Made by a program: the position numbers and the translations under genes. The notes below the pieces were generated by a model. That model saw nothing but the letters and a program-made list of their open reading frames with translations, was not told the DNA's origin and made no database searches. Positions 62,201 to 64,000 of a DNA stretch of 64,000 nucleotides are shown in pieces; the first letter of the stretch is position 1; each line of letters opens with the position of its first letter. The stretch covers positions 8,557,142-8,621,141 of the forward strand of contig CM057151.1 in the NCBI GenBank assembly GCA_029962745.1, read 5' to 3'. Source of the DNA: Echinometra lucunter (lineage: Eukaryota > Echinodermata > Echinoidea > Camarodonta > Echinometridae).

Positions 62201-63323
62201 AGACGATCGTAAGCACCTTCCTCATTAAAGCTATAAACGAGTACTTCAGTGGCAGTGAGGAGCTGAAGTGAAATGATAATAACTAATTAGAGTCCAATTT
62301 AATAGTACCCTTGAAGGGAAAGGCGGCCCCCCCAAAAAAATTTTGTGATAAGATCGCGCTGCTTTTAAAAAAAAAGAATTGCGGCACAGTTTATGAATTT
62401 TTCTTTTGAATCCTTATGCACCAAGTGTATGAAAATCAGATATATGCGACTTCTTGTGACCTAATTTTGGCCAGCAGTTATCAATTTATGGATTTTGTAT
62501 GCACAATGAATAATGAAAATGTTTTGCTGATATAACTCCATAAATAGGAAATGAAACTAAATATCACTATCCACACCTCTTTTTTCTTCAGTCGGAGCAG
62601 GTCATACTCCAGATCCTACTCAAGATCTCGGTCAAGGTCACGTTCAAGGTCACCGTACTACAGACGATCATCGAGACATTCCAGGTCAAGAAGCAGGGGA
62701 AGAAGGTGAGCTTAGGATTAATACACGACTTAAGTATATGGTGGTCCAGTTCCAAAAGACCCGGTTATTATTCAAGCTAACCCCCAATTTCAAGAATTAT
62801 TCTGTCAAAGATAGCATTAGGCACAGTTAAGGTCTGTGATCAAAGCAAAATGAGCATACTATCAAAATTCTGAATGTAGCAACATCCGTTTCACAATGCC
62901 CCACTTTTGATACGAATTGCAAAAAGAGGTCTTCAGGGTTTTATAAAATGCATTAAAGTAATTGCCACTTTAATACAGGAAAAGCACTTCTGTAAGCAAG
63001 CTCTGTAACACCTTCAGCCCAATTATTGAAAATTAATGAAGATTAGTCTTATATTTGCTAGTTTTTAGAATAATGTACAATTTCTTGATTGAGCTACACA
63101 TTTTATATTTTTGATTATCACGAACTAAATTATTCTCTTACTCATGTGCAGGTCTTACAGACGTCACAGAAGTCGTTCTCGCAGTCCACGGCGAAGTTAC
63201 AGTAGCAGGAGTCGAAGTCGGAGCAGGCATAGATACAAGTCTCGCTCACGTTCAAACTCCTTTGATGATCTGGTTTATGGAAAGCGCCGTAGGTCACGTA
63301 GCAGATCAATCAGTAGTCGCTAG
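28602..63323 (+). CDS. PPIG/NKTR: Nuclear SR-type cyclophilin (peptidyl-prolyl isomerase), 19 coding exons
   Basis: Nineteen exons with GT-AG junctions code a cyclophilin domain (about residues 9-182) and then a long charged tail. The domain has CypA active-site equivalents R68, F73, M74, Q76, A114, N115, Q124, F126, L135 and H139, and the insert [13 protein letters not shown] typical of large cyclophilins. The position of CypA W121 is H134. After it come an acidic Ser/Lys/Glu segment, the PPIG/NKTR signature GRKIKGRG followed by [11 protein letters not shown] (residues 315-338), a basic region, and several Arg-Ser tracts. Family knowledge: these proteins sit in nuclear speckles and bind SR splicing factors and the RNA polymerase II tail. 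Length is about 1280 residues if a frame conflict in exon 13 is corrected (human PPIG is 754, NKTR about 1460). One ancestral gene probably corresponds to both vertebrate genes. Confidence 0.92.
28970..30165 (+). repeat. 157-bp tandem repeat array, block 1 (seven units with AGGTCA clusters)
   Basis: Begins GTCTCGCCCACCAGAGGTGA and a (GTCC/GTC)n run, then units of the form CAACCGTG...CCAAACTTGGGTTGTAGATGCACT...GTCAGAGGTCACATGG. The first AGGTCA of units 1-6 is at 29169, 29326, 29483, 29640, 29797 and 29954, exactly 157 apart. Unit 7 (about 30118) is degraded. Each of units 1-6 has four AGGTCA motifs with gaps of 7, 1 and 4 bases. The array lies wholly in intron 1 of the cyclophilin gene. Confidence 0.92.
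30352..30795 (+). repeat. 157-bp tandem repeat array, block 2 (two diverged units)
   Basis: A second copy of the same element in the same orientation: GTCTCGCCCACTGGAGGTGA, a GTCC run, then two units. Unit A (30579-30602) keeps three AGGTCA sites and one AGGTTA; unit B (about 30727-30751) keeps one AGGTCA. Older or more diverged than block 1. Confidence 0.88.
32211..33689. mobile_element. Foldback/MITE-type element, copy 2, in cyclophilin intron 1
   Basis: Starts GGGGCCTGTTTCTCGAAACC and ends TTTCCAGAAACAGGCCCC, an inverted match. Shares subterminal sequence with the 16726-17748 element, in the same order. Contains a GC-rich inserted block at about 32622-33092. No transposase frame. The ends resemble PIF/Harbinger-like non-autonomous elements (inference). 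Confidence 0.75.
32622..33092. mobile_element. Probable nested GC-rich element inside the 32211 element
   Basis: Rich in GCCGG/CCGGC (GGCCGGCTTATAAGC, GGGCCGGCTTTAAAGCCG) with inverted flanks beginning ACCCCTTTTACAC and ending CAAAGGGGTAG. It interrupts sequence otherwise homologous to copy 1. Confidence 0.4.
35072..35223 (+). repeat. (CT)n and (AT)n microsatellites
   Basis: About 48 bases of CT repeat, then after a short gap about 46 bases of AT repeat; a C tract of about 17 follows at 35307. In cyclophilin intron 1. Confidence 0.95.
35803..36081 (+). mobile_element. tRNA-derived SINE with CR1/L2-like tail
   Basis: A-box-like TGGATCAGTGG and B box GGTTCAAATCC (35848-35858), then a body with GGGTACCCGGTAGGAAG and a 3' end AGCGCTATATAAATGTTGCA plus (ATT)n. 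That tail is of the type shared with CR1/L2-clade LINEs. Different family from the SINE at 7807. Ends only 40 bases before cyclophilin exon 2. Confidence 0.85.
36121..36195 (+). CDS. PPIG/NKTR: Cyclophilin gene, coding exon 2
   Basis: Acceptor TTTTGTTTTAG, donor CAGTG|GTAAGT. Codes [19 protein letters not shown] then RALCS, the conserved second strand and first helix of the cyclophilin fold. The intron before it is about 7.5 kb and carries the AGGTCA repeat arrays and a SINE. Confidence 0.92.
36797..37177. mobile_element. hAT-type non-autonomous element with 8-bp target duplication
   Basis: Perfect 8-base direct repeat CATATGAC at 36797-36804 and 37170-37177 flanks a 365-base element whose ends are CAGGGTTCTC and (reverse complement) CATGGTTCTC, 9 of 10 matching. 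A second inverted match lies inside (CACACATGGTTCC / ACACCCATGGTTCC). Eight-base duplications and CA-G ends are hAT hallmarks. No transposase. Confidence 0.8.
38678..38903. mobile_element. 226-bp MITE with CAGAGCTACCAA termini
   Basis: CAGAGCTACCAA at the left and TTGGCAGCTCTG at the right are inverted with one mismatch. Interior rich in AATCCTATTC / AATCCTACTA repeats, echoing the 47187 element. No clear target duplication. Confidence 0.6.
41868..42271. mobile_element. Inverted-repeat element with CTGGGCAATTCCA termini
   Basis: A perfect 13-base inverted repeat, CTGGGCAATTCCA / TGGAATTGCCCAG, 404 bases apart. The interior repeats GTAACGGAATTAC / GTAATTCTGTTAC. In cyclophilin intron 2. Confidence 0.6.
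43654..43761 (+). CDS. PPIG/NKTR: Cyclophilin gene, coding exon 3 (active-site exon)
   Basis: Codes [20 protein letters not shown] followed by [16 protein letters not shown]. It holds the catalytic arginine (R68) and substrate-pocket residues F73, M74 and Q76. Phase 1 at both ends. Confidence 0.94.
45537..45581 (+). CDS. PPIG/NKTR: Cyclophilin gene, coding exon 4
   Basis: A 45-nt exon after CTTTCTTTCAG coding [23 protein letters not shown] is conserved across large cyclophilins. Donor TTCCAG|GTAGGA. Confidence 0.92.
46923..47010 (+). CDS. PPIG/NKTR: Cyclophilin gene, coding exon 5
   Basis: Codes [20 protein letters not shown] then KDTNGSQFF, with A114, N115, Q124 and F126 of the peptide pocket. 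Donor TTTCTT|GTGAGT, phase 2. The next residue is Leu127 where most relatives have Ile. Confidence 0.94.
47181..47336. mobile_element. 144-bp MITE with CAGGGATGCCA termini and GTTAAT duplication
   Basis: CAGGGATGCCA at 47187 is inverted as TGGCATCCCTG ending 47330, and GTTAAT flanks both sides. The interior holds the palindrome AGTAGGAATTCCTACT. It lies just after cyclophilin exon 5. A half-related sequence (GGGATGCCAGAGTTACAGC) is seen at 45698. Confidence 0.75.
48103..48290. mobile_element. 188-bp MITE with CAGACCTCCCAACC termini
   Basis: CAGACCTCCCAACCATTCT at the left is inverted as AGAAAGGTTGGGAGGTCTG at the right with one mismatch. No open frame and no clear target duplication. In cyclophilin intron 5. 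Confidence 0.7.
48402..48811. mobile_element. MITE with CCCCTTTCAC termini, TA flanks and internal hairpin
   Basis: CCCCTTTCAC at 48404 inverted as GTGAAAGGGG ending 48809, with TA on both sides. Inside, 48681-48701 and 48709-48729 form an inverted repeat (20 of 21) with an 7-8 base loop. Repeated ATTATCC and GCATTATT motifs fill the rest. Confidence 0.7.
49763..49792 (+). CDS. PPIG/NKTR: Cyclophilin gene, coding exon 6 (30-nt micro-exon)
   Basis: Codes [11 protein letters not shown] across its junctions. H134 replaces the cyclosporin-contacting Trp of cyclophilin A, as in PPIG and NKTR. Acceptor TTGCATACAG, donor GGATGG|GTAAGT. Confidence 0.93.
50356..50501 (+). CDS. PPIG/NKTR: Cyclophilin gene, coding exon 7 (end of cyclophilin domain)
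   Basis: Codes [20 protein letters not shown] and then [20 protein letters not shown], ending LVLKVKPK. It contains H139 and the last strands of the fold. Donor AAAGG|GTAAGA. A partial copy of its second half lies in the following intron. Confidence 0.94.
50526..50597 (+). repeat. Telomere-like CCCTAA-type degenerate repeat
   Basis: About 70 bases of degenerate CCTAACC, CCCTATC and CTTACCCTAACC units immediately before the exon 7 duplicate. Confidence 0.75.
50599..50690 (+). pseudogene. Partial duplicate of cyclophilin exon 7, with stop codon
   Basis: Positions 50599-50682 match 50427-50510 of exon 7 with about 9 mismatches in 84 bases, offset 172. Within the coding frame four changes are silent and four conservative (R to K, N to D, E to D, V to L). 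The exon 7 donor GT has become GA, so the frame runs on through KGKKTA to a TAG at 50688-50690. Between original and copy lies CCCTAA-like sequence. It is either a dead exon fragment or an alternative 3' terminal exon; a weak acceptor (AAAG at about 50605) could serve it. Confidence 0.65.
50940..51156 (+). CDS. PPIG/NKTR: Cyclophilin gene, coding exon 8 (acidic Ser and Lys/Arg segment)
   Basis: Codes [20 protein letters not shown] through a Ser/Asp/Thr/Glu stretch and into a Lys/Arg run ending [10 protein letters not shown]. The basic run is a likely nuclear localisation signal, and the Ser/Asp/Glu run looks like a casein kinase 2 target. Donor AAGAA|GTATGT. Confidence 0.9.
52146..52277 (+). 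CDS. PPIG/NKTR: Cyclophilin gene, coding exon 9
   Basis: Codes [20 protein letters not shown] then [20 protein letters not shown]. The EEIP..P.NRFLMR motif is shared with vertebrate PPIG and is the best evidence for orthology outside the isomerase domain. Acceptor CTGTTTTCAG, donor AAAAGGA|GTAAGT. Confidence 0.92.
53236..53311 (+). CDS. PPIG/NKTR: Cyclophilin gene, coding exon 10
   Basis: Codes [20 protein letters not shown] then [14 protein letters not shown] is a PPIG/NKTR signature. The exon ends in phase 0 at CAAGTG|GTGAGT. Confidence 0.92.
53912..54036 (+). CDS. PPIG/NKTR: Cyclophilin gene, coding exon 11
   Basis: Codes [20 protein letters not shown] through [16 protein letters not shown]. 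The RYR...PPHWR motif continues the signature begun in exon 10. Donor GCCAA|GTAAGT. Confidence 0.91.
54975..55145 (+). CDS. PPIG/NKTR: Cyclophilin gene, coding exon 12
   Basis: Codes a charged segment beginning [20 protein letters not shown] and ending with a Lys/Thr run (KKKTKTKKH). Acceptor TAATGTTTGCAG, donor CACAA|GTGAGT. No globular domain is visible. Confidence 0.9.
55549..56017 (+). CDS. PPIG/NKTR: Cyclophilin gene, coding exon 13 (first Arg-Ser tract, frame conflict)
   Basis: Entered in phase 2 after TGGCTCAG, it codes a basic stretch, a run of eight Glu, then a dense Arg-Ser tract (DRSRSRS repeats) ending [11 protein letters not shown]. This frame meets TAG at 55967-55969. The only strong donor, GTATGAA|GTGAGT at 56018, comes 48 bases later, and the downstream exons fit it only in a frame shifted by one base. 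Either an indel lies near 55940-55967, or a weak donor upstream is used (ACAA|GTCAGG at about 55961, or CAAG|GTTTTC), or the mRNA ends here as a 565-residue form. The exon end is therefore uncertain. Confidence 0.75.
56534..56647 (+). CDS. PPIG/NKTR: Cyclophilin gene, coding exon 14
   Basis: Acceptor CTCATTACAG, donor ATGAG|GTAAGG. Open only in the phase-2 frame, coding [20 protein letters not shown] and [17 protein letters not shown]. The frame is the one shared by all later exons. Confidence 0.85.
57559..57687 (+). CDS. PPIG/NKTR: Cyclophilin gene, coding exon 15
   Basis: After the pyrimidine tract TTTTTTCCCCCACATAG it codes [20 protein letters not shown] and a proline-rich run ([20 protein letters not shown]). 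Donor GCAAG|GTATAA, phase 2. Proline-directed Ser sites (SP) are frequent. Confidence 0.87.
58036..59463 (+). CDS. PPIG/NKTR: Cyclophilin gene, coding exon 16 (large disordered exon)
   Basis: A 1428-nt exon coding 476 residues: Ser/Glu-rich acidic stretches, Lys/Glu runs likely to form a charged helix, a segment of TPP/SPK repeats ([20 protein letters not shown]), and a closing Arg-Ser/Tyr-Ser tract ending RYRYRSPKR. Phase 2 at both ends. Long open stretches on the reverse strand here are composition shadows. Confidence 0.88.
59464..62070 (+). other. Cyclophilin intron 16, nothing notable
   Basis: AT-rich 2.6-kb intron. I see no exon, SINE or inverted-repeat element in it. Confidence 0.6.
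62071..62208 (+). CDS. PPIG/NKTR: Cyclophilin gene, coding exon 17 (Arg-Ser)
   Basis: Acceptor TTATGTGCAG, donor CGATC|GTAAGC. Codes [20 protein letters not shown] then an RS/RH-rich tail. Length is a multiple of three and phase 2 is kept. Confidence 0.88.
62592..62705 (+). CDS. PPIG/NKTR: Cyclophilin gene, coding exon 18 (Arg-Ser)
   Basis: Acceptor TTTTTCTTCAG, donor AGAAG|GTGAGC. Codes a nearly pure Arg-Ser/Tyr-Ser repeat ([20 protein letters not shown] start). Exons 16-18 are all multiples of three in the same phase, so any could be skipped without a frameshift. Confidence 0.88.
63152..63323 (+). CDS. PPIG/NKTR: Cyclophilin gene, terminal coding exon 19
   Basis: Codes [20 protein letters not shown] through [20 protein letters not shown] and ends SSR then TAG at 63321-63323. 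The short non-RS island FDDLVYG near the C-terminus stands out from the repeats. Confidence 0.9.
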
Positions 63324-63670
63324 TGGATGAGCGGGGTGGTTAGAAAAACTCGAGTTATGATACATCATGAAATATCTTGTTTTGACTATCAAAGACACTA
63401 CATGTAAATGTTTTTCAGTTTTTGTTGATGATTCTTGAAATAATGAAGAGGAAAGAGGATATTATTCTTCTCTTTTTGGTTGTGGTAGGAAAAAACAAAT
63501 GTTGTATTCTGTCAATGTTTTGCTGTAATATGAAATAGGGAAAGGCAGCTGGTTATTATTTTATGTAACAGTACAGTACATGGAATGTGTGGAATTTTTG
63601 TAAGGACTCCAAAATATCTTAAATTTAATTTAAAAACTGAACCATGAATAAACTAAAATGTTACAAAGAA
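63324..63670 (+). other. PPIG/NKTR: 3' UTR of the cyclophilin gene
   Basis: AT-rich sequence between the TAG stop and the first canonical poly(A) signal. No further exon is visible up to the end of the window. Confidence 0.7.
63647..63652 (+). terminator. Polyadenylation signal AATAAA
   Basis: Perfect AATAAA about 325 bases after the cyclophilin stop codon (context CCATGAATAAACTAAAATG). Cleavage is expected 10-30 bases downstream. Confidence 0.7.
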
Positions 63671-64000
63671 GTAAGTGTTTTAATATCTTATTTTTGAAAT
63701 GTTTATCTTGCTGATTTGTTGGGCATGCCTACACAGACAGATGTACAAATTTAAACAGGAAAGTTATTGAAGTAGTAATTGTTTAATACAAGAACTGTAG
63801 TACTATCATAATTAAAAAGTTTTCAATGGAAGTATTGATGTTTTAGATAAAAAGTAAGAGAAAAGATGACAAGGGCTAATTATTTGTAATTTACCAAGCA
63901 GAGTCTACACAGTTAAATACAATACATGTATTATTTCATAAACACATTTATATTCATTTACCAGGAAAGAGGTGAAATAATCTGTCTTCTAATACATTTA

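Overview
This is animal nuclear DNA: two intron-rich protein-coding genes with GT-AG introns, surrounded by AT-rich non-coding sequence full of microsatellites, tRNA-derived SINEs and short inverted-repeat transposons. Gene architecture, SINE types and the many TACATGTA-type palindromes suggest a marine invertebrate deuterostome, probably an echinoderm. The phylum is inferred from general character, not from a database match.

Layout. Positions 1-7602 hold no recognisable coding sequence; part is probably the 3' UTR of the first gene. From 13996 down to 7603 on the minus strand lies a five-exon gene for a ~910-residue RING-H2 E3 ubiquitin ligase of the Praja (PJA1/PJA2) type: one 2.26-kb disordered exon followed by four short exons with the conserved C-terminal region and RING finger. 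From about 14 to 28.5 kb is the divergent intergenic region plus likely 5' untranslated exons of both genes. It is a graveyard of repeats: a LINE 3' tail, a tandem GAGCGAGCG-type repeat, foldback elements, homopolymer G/C tracts and telomere-like repeats. From 28602 to 63323 on the plus strand lies a 19-coding-exon gene for a nuclear SR-type cyclophilin of the PPIG/NKTR family (about 1280 residues if one frame problem is resolved, 565 if not). Its N-terminal peptidyl-prolyl isomerase domain is followed by acidic, Lys-rich and long Arg-Ser tracts. A poly(A) signal follows at 63647.

The two genes are head to head, with start codons about 14.6 kb apart, and there is no evidence that they work together. 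The most interesting non-coding structure is in cyclophilin intron 1: nine units, period exactly 157 bp in the first six, each carrying up to four AGGTCA nuclear-receptor half-sites with DR1 and DR4 spacing. Two other points matter: a partial duplicate of cyclophilin exon 7 that keeps an open frame and ends in a stop, and a reading-frame conflict in the Arg-Ser exon 13. I found no bacterial-type operon, CRISPR array or wholly new gene system.
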